Positions 1 to 12,266 are shown, counted from the stretch's first letter. The stretch: DNA of 64,000 nucleotides from Bryum argenteum (GCA_037043015.1 CM073322.1:19355601-19419600), one strand, 5' to 3'. Numbers and translations: made by a program. The notes: generated by a model from the letters alone, not told the origin.

Positions 1-1320
1 CGCTATTAAGCTGAGTCTGAAACTCCTACACAGATTGTACTTCGCTCTTGCATATATGGGGTTCATCCAAAGGAGCTGAATTAGTTTGTGTGCTCATCGT
101 GGTATTCGCCTTCGTCGAGGAACTGCTAGCTACTTGCTCATCTGAAAATTATTCCATTTTCAAAAAAGAACGGCATGTCAGTACTCGACCATGCTCTTTA
201 ATTTGGCTCTTTATCATCTTCTCTAATTAAAGCGTAGCCTTGGTCGCTTCTTTAATTCTCAGTGTCTCTTTGGAGCTCGCACAATCTTTCACGTTAACAT
301 GTTTCACGATCGGCTTCCTGCATGCACTTTGTTCCGATTGCATAGTATGGGGGAGGAATTTGTGTGCAAAGTCGAAAATTATCAGTGAAGTTGATCAAGG
401 CACTGATGTTGGGGCCAATTCTCCATCACGGCATACGATTATTGCTGTGGGTGTGTCTAAGATATCTAAGATAGGGCGTGTAGTTGATGCTTGCATGTAT
501 TAACAACAGTGTGGATTTACGATAGTACGAAACAACTTGCCTGACTTCGGAAGTTCCTTCATCAATCTCATTCATGTGACATGGAACATATTATCACATG
601 GAATCAAGTGAGCTCCTTACTATAAGTTCTGGAAAGTATTTTCATTCTTCGGAAACGTGTATCATTCACACAAAAGGAAACTGGAAAGCTCATGATTGTG
701 ATATCATTCGACCAGGACTTCAGGGAAAATCACCGACTGTTTTCTACTTCGTACAATTTTCACCACAAATCAAAGGCAACCTTCAATCTCACCCCGACAC
801 AACCTAATCTGAAGGACCGAATTTTGGCATATGCTCTTCAGAATGCAAAAACCTGCCTTTACTCCATTTCCAGATGTTCAGATCTGTAATTTCGGCACAA
901 TGTGCAGACTCAAGAACATTTACCGCCTTCTCAAACAGTTGCCGATGAGTGCTAACCTGTTTAATTCCTTCAAAAGTTTTTTTTACGTCGGAACTGGGTG
1001 ATGGAGATGGTTACTGGGATTGCGGGCAATCAGAATAAAACAGGTTCGTTTGCACAAGACTGTATTTCACAGCGATCGAAACATACGATTCACACAAGTT
1101 AGCGATGCAGAATTTGAGGGTTGTAGTTTGAACTGTGCTTCCGAGGCGACGAAGCTGAGAATGCAATTCGTACTGTGAGAGGAAGTTCTCGGTTGTACTC
1201 AATGACAGAAATTTTCGACGAATAAGGGTCTGCTTTACTGATGGGCTCGGAATTTACATAAAAAACAACAGCTCATAGATCAGCTCTCAAGAAAACTACT
1301 TATACAGCACAAGCAAGGAT
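1..1320. other. Intergenic, 3' flank of LHCB
   Basis: No reading frame here resembles a known protein. The short open frames at 48-230 and 240-503 have no recognisable motif and no paired splice signals. The right-hand part (about 1010-1320) lies directly downstream of the LHCB stop on the minus strand and probably contains its 3' UTR. Confidence 0.5.
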
Positions 1321-2421
1321 CTAGTTGCCGGGGGTGAAGTTGGTGGCGTAAGCCCAGGCGTTGTTAGCCACGGGGTTGTCCAAATGGTCCAACAGGTTCT
1401 GCAGGGGGCCCTTGCCGGTGACGATGGCCTGCACGAAGAATCCGAACATAGAGAACATGGCCAGGCGCCCGTTCTTGAGCTCCTTCACCTTGAGCTCGGC
1501 CAGAGTCTCGGGGTCGTCAGCCAAACCCAAGGGGTCGAAGTACTTGCCTCCGGGGTAAAGGTCACCACCCTCACCCACTCCCGCGAGACCACTGGTCCTG
1601 TAGCCCTCGACGGCGCCCATGAGCACCACCTGCACGGCCCACACGGCCAGAATGCTCTGAGCGTGCACCAAGTTGGGGTTGCCGAGGTAGTCCAACCCTC
1701 CATCGCTGAAGATCTGAGCTCCGGCCTTGAACCAGACGGGCTCCTTGAAGTTCACGCGCGAGTACTTCTGCAACACCTCGGGCAGAATGCAGCCCAAAGC
1801 TCCGAGCATTGCCCACCTGGCGTGGATCAACTGCGCAAATTACAATCTCGCATCAGAATATTACTCTAACAATGGCGTCCAAACCCCTTCCATCTCCATA
1901 ACACGGGTCTTCTGCGTTTGCGTGAATTCAGACCACCATCGACATGGGAATTCAGACGTAATCCACCGTACGCCAAATCCCACTGCCAAGACATAGCCAA
2001 CACGAAAAGCTATAGCGATTGTACATAGCTCGATGAATTACCTCGAGGGCACGGTTGCGGGCAAACGACTCGGGGTCGGCGGAGAGTCCAGCGGTGTCCC
2101 AGCCGTAATCACCGGGGAACTCACCCTTCAAGTAGGAAGGGGTAGCAGCCGAGAAAGGGCCCAAGAATTGGGGTCTGTCAGGGCCATACCTGCAGAGGAA
2201 TGGAGAACAGGGCTCAGAGATGCTCACATTGTCGAGAAAATTGAAAATCCAAGGGCGTAAGCAAAGAAGACATACCAGTAGCTGCCGCTGTTGCCGCTCG
2301 AGGCCTTGCGCATGGTAATGCGGGCCTGGCTGGTGCCCACCTTGCGAGCGAGCTCATTGGCAGGCTGCAGCAGGGACTGCCCAGCCAAGGAGGTGGAAGC
2401 GCATGCGGTTGCGGCGGCCAT
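1321..2421 (-). CDS. LHCB3: LHCII chlorophyll a/b-binding protein, LHCB3-type
   Basis: Light-harvesting protein of photosystem II, imported into the chloroplast and inserted in thylakoids, where it binds chlorophylls a and b and xanthophylls in LHCII trimers. Three exons on the minus strand, 2421-2276, 2189-2042 and 1830-1321, joined by GT-AG introns, give 267 aa. The start is the ATG after which a Ser/Thr/Ala-rich transit peptide (about 36 residues) follows. The trimerisation motif WYGPDR lies at 49-54. Helix B has the ExxHxR ligand motif (E98, H101, R103). Helix C spans about 154-176. Helix A has ExxNxR (E215, N218, R220) before [15 protein letters not shown]. Two features point to LHCB3 rather than LHCB1/2: the segment [12 protein letters not shown], and the spacing [19 protein letters not shown] together with LLDHLDNP. 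Unlike angiosperm LHCB3, a basic RKASS N-terminus is retained after the likely cleavage site. LHCII identity is certain; the LHCB3 subtype is likely. Confidence 0.93.
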
Positions 2422-2650
2422 GGCTGCAGCTGGGCGATCGATCGATCGGGACGGTGCTAGACGGCAAAGGGGAGAGCTAGACGATGGTTGACAATGGGGG
2501 AAGCTCATATACGGTAACCAAGAGCGTGAAGAAAAGAACCATGCATGGCGCACAATCGCCGCTCGGGATCGGAGAGTAGCGAGCGATTGGCAGAATGGCC
2601 GGCTCGCTGGATAAGGTGGGATGTCGACGAACAGAATGACGGACGTTCAA
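2422..2650 (-). promoter_or_regulatory. LHCB promoter with TATA box
   Basis: On the minus strand a TATATGA box lies at about 2505-2511, some 85-90 nt upstream of the ATG, which leaves room for a short leader. Further upstream the plus strand reads GATAAG at about 2610, an I-box core typical of light-regulated LHC and rbcS promoters. Location and motifs are seen; light regulation is inferred from the gene family. Confidence 0.5.
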
Positions 2651-4136
2651 ATTTCTCGTCCGTGGACGGAGGAGTGCATATCTGGACGCCCTTTGCTGCA
2701 ACAAATCTGTCAACGGAATAAGAACGGACGTTCTGTCGCAGTTGCACTCCTTAGGCAATTTCATATTCAACTCAGGTGGATGGTTCAAGCCTCTGCGGAC
2801 TAAAAAAGCGTTAACCCTTAAAAGTCCCTTGGGGATAGTATGTACGCTGTCGTATAATTAGGATTTGCTACCAACAAGAAACTCTAAACTGGAATTATAA
2901 TAGCTCACTAGAACCGCATTAATTCAAATGTCAATTTCTTCTTTGAACTCAAACCCATTAAAGGTGTGCATTCACTCCAAATACAACCAAAATACACCGT
3001 ATTCTACTGATCGCCACGGCATGCTCAGACCTTTAGGGATTAATTCTTAAACACAACAGATGTCGGAATTCAACATTTGGATGTTAACCTGAAACTTCGA
3101 GGAGAGAAGCCTAAATCGGGTCCATTTGCTATGCTACTACGTGTCGATTTGTTTTTCATGCTTTTACAAAACTGAAATTTTATCTCAATGTATCCCAAGA
3201 TCCTTACGGTGAAATTTGATAAAAGAGGTGGGTAAACTAATAAGACAATTGTAGACAAGATCCTATGGTTGAATTTTCCAAAAACAAGTTTAGAAAGAAA
3301 CTTGTTCACGTATTTCAAATATGGCCGTTTAGAGGTCATTGTTGAGCTTTCCTTCTAGAGGTTAAGAGCCTTAACTTCCTCAAATAAAGTGTGTTCTTAA
3401 CAAAATTTGTTGGGTTGAATCCCAAATGAAGTCTTATTTCTGGTCTACAAATTGCATATCTATTTGAGATGTGATAAATTAATAATTGCATTATTATTTT
3501 TATATATTTGTTAGAGGTCTTGTTTTAAGTACATGTAAGAGAGGAACTAAGGCATGATCTCACTATTTGGATCTTAAATATAATAATTTTTTATTTTTAT
3601 TTTTTAGACCAATCAATTTTTTAATAAATTGAGAGAAATAAATACATAAACACAAGTAGCTTGCTACTTAGCAAAGGAATCATAACGATAATTTTGCCCA
3701 TGCCTTTTTATAATTATCATCTGAAAAATAGCCTAAAGTGCTCACTAAAATGAATGAGATAATGCATACATCATCGTATGGGTTATTTATTTTTTTCACA
3801 CAAATACAAAATGATTTGGAACCTAAACCAAGCAATGAGAATTACTTAGAATTATTCCAAAAGTGTTTAGGTGCAAGGGAACACTTGACGAGCTTGCAAT
3901 GTAGGAGGAGTCGAGTAACATGTCTGACGCAGTGAAAGAGTAGAATGTATTTGAATATTGTTACAAAAGAAGTTACTCTACCAACTAATCAAGGAAACGA
4001 CGAAGCAAGTGCAAGACTGAAACGATTCTAAATTCGGTTGTTCGCTCGTCCGTTTTAATTTCCTGCACTGACGCCAGCACGCATCTTCCTCTACAACTTC
4101 GTAGGCAGATCTTCCTCATCAATTTCCTACCAATGT
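2651..4136. other. Intergenic with a decayed repeat fragment
   Basis: No gene recognised. The stretch 3060-3360 resembles part of the long non-coding repeat family B also present at 17.7-18.3, 24.0-24.6 and 56.2-56.7 kb, with shared phrases such as a 'gatccta(t/c)ggtt' block and an 'aaacttgttcac' block. AT content rises sharply from about 3.4 kb. Confidence 0.4.
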
Positions 4137-4305
4137 ACAGTTCACAGATATATAAATTTTATACAAACGTAAATTTCACAAAAAATGTACATATTCTACA
4201 AACGTGCGTTTCATTGAAATGTACATTTTCTACAAACTTACATTTTACACAAATGTTCATTTTCTACAAACGTAGATTTCACAAAAATGTACATTTTTAG
4301 TTAAA
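4137..4305. repeat. Minisatellite, ~34-bp unit
   Basis: About five imperfect tandem copies of a 33-35 bp unit built around 'aaatgtacattttctacaaac'-like text followed by 'gtanatttcac'. The copies differ by single substitutions and small indels. No coding potential. Confidence 0.75.
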
Positions 4306-4734
4306 TGATATTACTTTTCACTAATCTATATTGTGATCCAATTTCGAATGTCTTTGTATCAAAGATTATTCTTTGTGGGATAAGTATTTCTGCAAGGACT
4401 CACGGTATTTTTACTCATAACATACAGTTTCAAACTTTACCTATCTAACTTGACTTAGTTTACCTAGGTACATTGGAAGCGATTTGCAACGTGCTTGTCA
4501 CATAGAGCACATCACAAAAGTTCACTTTGTACACATCAACTTTAATTACACTAACTTTGCAATGCACACCACCCTCCCCCCCAATTTCTAATAGTGACTA
4601 TTCCGAGTGCGTACAAATTTGCCATTTAGTAAATAGAACCAAAGCTATAATAATAAAACATGAATTTTAAAATTACCCATAATCCAAGTGTAATAGCCCA
4701 CATGTTAGAGGTGGTTCCTGTAGTTAGGACCTTT

Positions 4735-4862
4735 TCACCTTTTGTCCCAAAAGCCGTCATTTTGGACATCAAAATGACAACATGTCATTTAACACACACC
4801 TCGTGTTACAAACGTCGTCATTATGGACATCAAAGTGACATCCTGTCATTTAAGACACTTCT
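4735..4862 (+). repeat. Two-copy direct repeat, ~66 bp
   Basis: Two adjacent copies share the phrases 'cgtcattttggacatcaaa', 'tgacaacatgtcattta' and 'acac(a/t)c(t/c)tc'. The second copy reads 'cgtcattatggacatcaaa' and 'tgacatcctgtcattta'. Non-coding local duplication. Confidence 0.65.
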
Positions 4863-5239
4863 CATATTGCTACTATTGAGTGAAGAAATAATTATGTATT
4901 CTATATGAAGAAACCTAGTGCTCCATTATTTATACCGCTCCAGTTTTGAGCACTTTCTTTTACAAGGGAGTGTACCACTACCACCACTACCACTCTGTAG
5001 AGAGAGCGGTTTTAGATACTACCGTATGCGCTTTTCGAACTGGTTATTGCCTCCTTCCACGATCGCCTCGTCCGGCCTGCAGCATCGTATTGCATTCTTT
5101 TGCACCATCTCTCATCACTTCGCATTCACAACGTGCCTGCTTGGATCCACATCCTCCAAGTGAGCCCCCTCACCCTATTCTTTCATCCAATCTCTCCTCT
5201 GGGCTTGAATGCATGTGCTGTAATGGAACGAACACTAGG

Positions 5240-5760
5240 GAATCGTTCAAAATCTTTCGATCACCAGTTGTTTCTGAAAACCCTAAGTATGCCATTATGA
5301 AATGGTCGATTGATTGATTGATTGCATTTCCCTTAGTGGGTTTCCATACATGACCGAGGCCTTAGAAAAATATTCGATCACTTTTTTTCTAAACCCTAAG
5401 GATGCCATTCTGAAGTGGTTTGAATCTTTATCCGACCAAAAATATACTGGCTTAGTCCAATTACTGCGGTGGGTCTCCATGATTGTGCCCTAGTAGATTG
5501 AGATTTGGGGAGGCTCAGAAAATATCCGATCATGCGACGCTCAGTGTGTCATTTTGAAAATCTCGAGTTAACCTTTCTGACCGAGAACTCGCTGGCAAAG
5601 GGAATTCATAGAGTGATTCCAGTTTCCTCGCATGTGCTGTGTTAGGTTGGGGAGGCTTAGAAAACTATCGATCACGAGTTAGTTTTGTGAGAATCCTAAC
5701 TATATCATTCTGGCCAAGGAGATGCTGCCGTAGGGGGCTGTGCTGGATGGATTGACTCGA
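5240..5760 (+). repeat. Degenerate tandem repeat upstream of CDC26
   Basis: Three to four loose copies of a 130-170 bp unit containing 'ttagaaaa.tat.cgatcac', 'tttt.t..gaa.ccctaa..atgccattctg' and a 'gtctccatg' block. It ends shortly before the CDC26 reading frame, so it may form part of the promoter or 5' leader. No protein recognised in it. Confidence 0.45.
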
Positions 5761-5890
5761 ATTTCTCCGTTGAGTCTCCATGCCTGGACTGAAGGGTTGG
5801 GGGGATCATACGATCACGGCTTAGTCTGTGAGGACCTTAAGTTCACCCTTCTGAGGGTGGATTGTGTGATGGTTATAGGGAGGTTTCAGG

Positions 5891-6073
5891 ATGTTGCGGC
5901 GAAAGCCGACTCGGCTGGAGCTCAAGGCAGAGGACAAGGAGGAGTATGATGAAGCCAAGCGGAGAGCGGCCGCTGCAGCTCGCGCGGCGTCCAGTGCGGG
6001 TCCTGCTGCTTCGGCACTTCTGGATCACCATCCCAAGACTTCGATCAACCATCGCATCGGCCTCTACAAGTAG
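5891..6073 (+). CDS. CDC26: APC/C subunit CDC26
   Basis: A single-exon frame of 60 aa. It opens with MLRRKPTRLELKAEDKEEY, the signature N-terminus of CDC26, the small anaphase-promoting complex subunit whose N-terminal strand inserts into the TPR groove of APC6/CDC16. It continues with an alanine/arginine-rich helix (KRRAAAAARAAS) and ends in NHRIGLYK, matching the conserved C-terminal IxxRIG element. The length is close to that of other plant CDC26 proteins (about 65 aa), so it looks complete. In the nucleus the APC/C ubiquitinates mitotic regulators; CDC26 stabilises the TPR subunits. The first ATG of the conserved motif is taken as start, and the stop is TAG at 6071-6073. The gene is easy to miss because it is short. 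It has no co-transcribed neighbour; LHCB and the WD40 gene flank it on the opposite strand. Confidence 0.88.
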   Translation: MLRRKPTRLELKAEDKEEYDEAKRRAAAAARAASSAGPAASALLDHHPKTSINHRIGLYK

Positions 6074-8538
6074 ATCATTCAAACTTCCTAAACCCTAGCT
6101 CTCTATCCTTCTGTAGATCAAAACCCTGATTGAGCCCGGCTCACCTAATGTTGCAAGTATCTGCAAAATTCAGTCAATTATGTATGCCCTTTTCTGACAA
6201 CTTGCTTCATGTATCATAGACCTACCACTCCGTCCGTAGATTCTCAATTCTAAGTATCAGCCAACACTGTAAGGAAATTCACACACTTTGTTGATTGCCT
6301 TGCTATGAATGCTAATTCCAACCACTTGCTTCAGGTATCATAAACTTTTGATTCCTTCCATAGATTTCCAACCCTTAGTTTCAGTATCAACTGAATCAGT
6401 CCCAACATTTAGTGGAGGTGAGGTTCTGTATGGTAGTAGGTTTGCACTGGAGCTTTCTGATTCTTATTAAGATGATTATGAAGGTTTCCATGTTCTATGC
6501 AAATTTTGAGCATGTCTTCAAGCCACTATGAATTTGTATGCTTTTCATTTTAAGAGGGGTCAAGGCAAGGTAGTTGTAATCTTTATAGCGTGTGATATAT
6601 TTACCTGAGTATACATATTAAGCTACATTCTACTTGTATGTGAATGCAAATTTTACTTGGGGTTTTTATCGCAGTGTTCTCGATGTTGACTTGCTATTGG
6701 GTCTCATGGAAGCCCCTGTGGTGGGGCAAAGAGGTGCTTGGTGCAATGAATTGTGGCAGGTCGACAGCCTCAAAAAGTGTGATTAGATACATGTTCCAAA
6801 ACCCCTATTTTGATGATTTGATACTGGAGTTATGCTCTTCTTCCCTTTTGTAGCGTATTGGTGTGTGCAATGTAAATTGACAAGAGTGGCATATGCCACA
6901 AAACTCGAGAGAATGTGTTGAGGCTTATTTTAATGAAGTTCCCATTGAAAGTGAGTAGTGACAAGAACAATTGGAGGGCCAAATGAGTTCCAGTATGCTC
7001 TACGAAGGAAGACCATGCTAAATCCGTGCATTTAAGGACTACACTACAATTGAAAAGTTAGAATATGTGGATCAATATTTTTCAATTATAAATATGAAAA
7101 ATTGAAGAAGTTTCCATATTTTGTGATACTTGTTAAGCACTTATAGAAATAAATAGAAAATTCAGAAGTGACATATACCGCATCACCTAAAACCGTTCAC
7201 ATGCTCCATGTGCACATGAGGTACATTCTTCTCCATGAAATCTAGAAAGTAGGCAAGAATCTAGAGTGGGTGGTTTAAGGAGATGCACGGATTTAGCATT
7301 GTCTACCTTTAAGGGAGAGTGCTTCAAGGCTCATAAATGGCTCAAATTTCAGATTCAGATTTCCCAATCAGCAGTGGAGATAATAATGGAAGCAAATTTC
7401 ATGCATGGGGAAACTCTTCTCCAATCTGCAGTCTATTTTGAAAGAGTAAACTTCTAGGTGTTCCTAAAATAGTGCTCAACTTTGACACCTTATATTATCT
7501 GAAATGAGTACATAATACTGTAGAGTTAGGAAGCTATTATGTACCTCAAAGTTTCAATTCCTAGAGCTCCTGGTACCTCAGGTTTGGAGCACTCTCCCTT
7601 ATAAAGCACCATTTATAGTCACTCCATTATTACTCAACTTACAGTATTTTTATCTCCAATCGATATTACCGCAATTACATGCCGTTCAAAAGTGATTATT
7701 CACCGTATGAAAGTGTGTAGGATTACAAGTTGTATTGAAGATCCTACACAAACTGGAACACATTCCCTCGAAGTATTTCCTCATGAGAGAAAGACTTCGT
7801 GATTGATGTCCCCACCAGCAAAAGTACTTCCTCGACCATCACATTCAGATTAGCTAAGAAAAAGTACACACGGAAATGAAAGAAAAAACCATAGCTGTAA
7901 ACCTTTATGATGTTGTGATACAATTTTGCGATGTATACCCTAGCTCTTCCTGATTCTAAAACATCCAACATCCCATCTGCAGGTTTCTAACAACGTGAAA
8001 CATATATATTGTTTTTTGCATGTTTCCATAACATGCATGTTTGTCTGCAAAGTACAAGTTCTTAGAGATATGCAGATGAGATGTTGGATTCAATAAAATG
8101 GTTCCTACTAAAGGAAGACAAGCTTGCACGCAGGTGAATGCACAAGATGACAACAGAGCACGATAGCCTGAGAGATAGATAAGAGAATATCAAGGTTAGC
8201 CACCCGCAATTCAGGCACAGGCATTGGCAGCGCTCAAGCGACAGGCGACCAGAGTATTCATTACGCTGTCTTGCCTTTGCCTCTGCCTTTGCCTTTGCCT
8301 TGCCTTCAGGGTACGACCTTTGACTCCAACAATTCCTGCATCTCAGCATTCAACGCTGTCTGCACGGAGCTGTCTCATGTTGGCCACTGCACGTGAAATG
8401 CAATCAACAGATATCAGAGGCATGATGGAGGGGAAAAGAAAACCCTTGTCGATACAATCACCGTACCTTTTTCTAGTGTACATCATGGCAACCCTGCATT
8501 CTAGGAGTGTATGACTGACACCCCTGCTGCTGCTTAAC
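6074..8538. other. Intergenic, CDC26 3' side to WD40 3' side
   Basis: No further gene recognised. A two-copy direct duplication of about 100 bp is visible at 6205-6300 and 6330-6410, sharing 'cttgcttca.gtatcata' and 'ccatagattt...cttagt'. A short pyrimidine repeat ('tgcctttgcctttgcc') lies at about 8270-8305. The right part, from about 8.2 kb, should contain the 3' UTR of the minus-strand WD40 gene. An unassigned open frame at 7266-7457 has no motif. Confidence 0.4.
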
Positions 8539-11133
8539 TTAAACCGACTCTCTAAGGACAGGGGTCGCCAATCGCGGAGTCCATATTTTGAGAGTGAAAT
8601 CAGCCGAGCACGTTGACAGGATCGGATCCACGGGATGAAATACGGCTGCACACACTCGGTCACTGTGACCTTCCAATCGCTGCACCATCTCCGCGGTCCC
8701 CTGCACTCATCACAGCACCAGCAATGAGAAGGACGATGCGAAATCAAAGGGAGTGATGAGCATTATTGTGGTGGGGACTACTCACACTTGGACCGCTGAC
8801 ATCGAAGATGTAGGCAAAATTATCTGCACTTCCTGTTGCAAGCAGCATTGAATCGTGCACACTCGCCACCTCTTGAAAGGATCTGCCAAAACAAGAGTCA
8901 TTCATCAGTGTGTGTACCGATTGTTTCAAGAGCGAAATGAGGGAAAGAGGGAATGCTTACGAGGTTTCGGGACTTCGTGGTCTGAAATCTCCATTTGTTG
9001 ATAATCCGTCGTTATTCTTATGCCACCGCCTTCGGACTGCATGTTGATCTGAAAGCAAGGACATAGCCATTTATTTCGTTTAAATTGAATAGCGACCAAG
9101 AGGAAAGCTCTTGAGGGAGACAAACTTACAGTCATGGCCTTGAAACATGGAGCTTTTGATAGGCCAATTCTTTGTACGCGTGCCATTTATGGCGTGGACA
9201 AGCCTCAAGGCTCCGAGCTTTAATGGTGGCTGTTCCGCGACAGAAAATCTATCATACACTCTCAGCACTGCAATAAAGAATTTGCTCAACTATCAGTAGG
9301 AGTAGCAGCTGAAAAATTACAGCCTTTTACATACGAGATAGACAATCTATGAGTATACCATGAAGTAACAAAAGTTGTCAGCCATCCGTCTTAACATATA
9401 TACGTACATCGTAGATGCAATTAAAACCAGTCAAACCTACGAATACAAAACAATCTCAGATTCCCCCATTTAGGAAACACAATAATGCTACTTTCAGGAG
9501 CATGGCTAGCTTTAATGTAAAAATTCTAGTTGATGCAGCAATGAATGAAAACGGCACGAAAGTGTCCTCTTACCATTGTCGTAGCTATTGACAGCCAGGT
9601 GGACGCCACTTTCGCTAGCAGCTGCACACAATAAGATAAAATGTATTACGTCGAATGCTCACCGCTGAAATGGGAGAAGAACCGTTTGGAAAGTAAGACG
9701 CTTGATAGCAAAGTAGATGAGGTGAGTGAGAAATTAATCTACCATCAGGATTTCCGGAAGACGTGGATAAAGATGTGATAGGCTTATGGCCGTCTTCGTT
9801 GTAAACAGTCTCCACACAGGCCTTGGTTCGCAAATCCCAAAGCTTCATGGCACCATGGGAGTCTCCTGAAAGGCATGAGTTTCCACTCGGGCTCATCACA
9901 AGAGCCCCTACTTTAGCATCGCCAGTGAGCAGCATTGCCACCCCTCCCGAGCTTTGCAAGCGTCGATCGAGAACATACACATGCTTCGATGTACTTCCAG
10001 CCAAAAATATGACATTGTCTGCACCAGCACCAATCCCCTCCGATTAGCCATGCGTGTCCAAAACAGGCCAACAGAGATCCTTCAATTAGAAATGGAATGC
10101 TGACCTGCAGGGTTGAATCGAACAGTCTGAATAAAGCCTTGCAGATCGCTGTAAGAATGTACAGCTTTCCCTGCAACTACATCCCACTCCTTCACACAGT
10201 GGTCAAATCCACCCGAAAGTAAATGAGCTCCATCACTCGACCAGTCAACATCTGAAACGTTCTGTTGATGCTCCTGGAAACATTGCACCTGTTGAACGCA
10301 ACATAATAGAGTCAATACGAACCACTCTTGAACCAAGAGACATGCAGAAGAGAAAGGGTGAGTGAAAGAACGCCGGACCTCACGTTGTGTTTGCACATCC
10401 CAGATTCGAACACTCTGGTCAAAAGAGCCTGAAGCCAAGAGGTTGCTCGCTTTCGCAAATTGTGCAGCATAAACTGGTCCTTTATGACCCTGACCCAAAA
10501 AAAACAACATCATTGACAAAGGTTTATCCATGAACGGCAAAAGCTACATACTATAAGCGACTTACTGTACATACCTTCAGGTCACAAGCAAGATAAAACT
10601 GTCGAGCATCTGCTTTTCGTTTGCTTTTAGGTACAGCAACATCTGCACATTCGAGGTGAGCGTTTAGCGGATTACTCATAGACATAGAGAGGCCTGAACA
10701 AGCAAGGTATAGACACACACTTGAAATTCCAACTTTCTCAGAGAGAAGTTCAGGCAGGTCAGCAGTTTCTGAAGATTCAGGATCAGCGCTCTCGGGAGTG
10801 ATAATGCTGTTGATATCAAAAGGTTTCCAATTGCGCCCAAATTGCTCTATGCATGCACTGTGTCTGTGCTGCGTCAAAACATCAAAACCGTATGAGGAAA
10901 ACAAAGACTGCCATTGAAACATTCAAGATTGCACCATGTTGTTTGCATGCGCACCTGACACTGAGGTCGTACACAGCTTTCTTGAGACCCCGATTCTCCT
11001 TTTCAAGCTGATCGAGGCGCTGCCGCAGCTGCTTATTCTCCTTCAACACCAAATCAAGGTTGCTCTTGTAATAAGCTTCCGATCCTGACGTTTTGACGCT
11101 CGATAGAGACAAGCGAGATGATGGAGCCGCCAT
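8539..11133 (-). CDS. WD40-repeat protein with N-terminal coiled coil
   Basis: Eleven exons (11133-10955, 10863-10721, 10642-10575, 10489-10379, 10288-10105, 10018-9743, 9621-9574, 9267-9130, 9048-8961, 8882-8786, 8700-8539) joined by GT-AG introns with matching phases give 497 aa without a stop. Residues about 20-58 form a charged coiled coil ([19 protein letters not shown]-type heptads, approximate wording). A linker with acidic [11 protein letters not shown] follows. The first WD repeat (about 131-162) has [11 protein letters not shown]...[14 protein letters not shown]. Further repeats occur near 173-204 ([11 protein letters not shown]), 213-245, 255-290 (KLWDL), about 415-440 ([15 protein letters not shown]), and the last near 455-484 ([13 protein letters not shown]...[10 protein letters not shown]). 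The fold implies a beta-propeller scaffold in a multiprotein complex. I do not recognise the subfamily. It lacks the long coiled coil of ATG16. It is a conserved-looking single gene with no sign of decay. Confidence 0.85.
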
Positions 11134-11929
11134 GATCCTGTGAACACGATACTACTACTACTCCACTTCCCTTTTCCCGACTAAATTCCTTAGTCATTCC
11201 AGTGCAGAGGAACCACATCTGACTAATTGACTGACAAACACATTGATTCAGCTCAAAACCCTAATTCTCAGCAACACTTCGTCAAGTACAAATTCTGCAC
11301 TTTATCTAGAAAGTATCCAGATAGGTGAGAGCAACACTCGCTATTGGAGCAATTTCCTGCACGTGGAAATTACAGAGCTGTCAAGTGAGTACTTTTTATG
11401 CTCCAGAACCCCAACCTTGGCACTAAGATAATGCAGGTGTGAGCTAACCCTATGGGGCAATAATGCGGTCACTTTGTAAAGAAGCAACTAAATGGAAGAG
11501 TGTGATAAGCTACGAAATGTTCGGATTGTGTTCAATCAAGCCTCAGAAATGATTAATTTAAGGAAGCGATTCGAACCCATATCGAAATGAGCGTCAAGGT
11601 GTTTGCTGGTTCAGATGTTTAGCTGTTTCGGAAGATATTTATCAGAGTTGGAAGAGAAACGAGTGCAGTGAAGTGATGAATTGGGAGAGTGTGACTTACC
11701 AGTGTGGAGGATCTCCGTAAGAGGTGACCGATGGCGCAAGCGAGAGTGTGCAGATTCATGCTCGTGTGGGATTGGAGATTCTCCAGTCCTGCTTCGCCGT
11801 CCCTGGCCCGCTACCTTTCCGTACCCCGCTATATGGATCGCTATCTTCCCGCTATATCGCTCGCTGGGTCGAGGGATGAGCATAAAGGAAGGTGCTTAAT
11901 AATCGAGCAAATAGTACACAAGAGCTGTT
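11134..11929. promoter_or_regulatory. Upstream region of WD40 gene
   Basis: Presumed promoter and 5' leader of the minus-strand WD40 gene. No clear TATA box was identified close to the ATG. The block 11,690-11,890 is locally GC-richer. Nothing else could be assigned. Confidence 0.35.
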
Positions 11930-12266
11930 GATTAGTGTTACTTCTTTTTTACTTTGAAAATGTTATAAGTTTTTACTTTTGATATAAATTTTTCTAAGAG
12001 CGTTCAATCCTGTAGATAGATAGATAGAAACTCCGGTCCTTTCTAAGGGGCGGACGTGAATGAAGTGTCCGTTCGTAATGCTAATATCCCGATGGCCATC
12101 GAACAAAGGGAATTTAGAACAATACTACTTCCCCTCTCGAGGGTGGAATTGAATCCTGTACTATTCAAAGATCCATGTCTTCATCGATATAGTAGGTAAA
12201 ACTATCGATCAATAGTGAAAATTTATAATTTGTTTACGTAAGTTAGTGTATGTAAAACTAACCAAC
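11930..12266 (+). mobile_element. Diverged MITE copy with internal insertion
   Basis: The left end 'attagtgtta', the segment 'aaaatgttataagtttttac', and the right segment 'caatagtgaaaatttataat...gtttacgtaagttagtgtat' match the inside of the MITE family seen at 19,611 and 25,806. The middle (about 12,010-12,140) instead resembles the 'cgaac.gacact...attcacg' repeat found at 13.3, 18.7 and 19.9 kb, so a nested insertion or a longer family member is likely. The outermost TIR is degraded. Confidence 0.5.

Noticed and set aside
1384-1869. 161-codon plus-strand frame
   Set aside because: Antisense shadow of LHCB exon 3; codon-biased GC-rich exons keep the opposite strand open.
8539-11133. ATG16 identity for the WD40 gene
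   Set aside because: Coiled coil plus WD40 suggested ATG16, but the coiled coil is far shorter than in plant ATG16 and the repeat sequences do not match.
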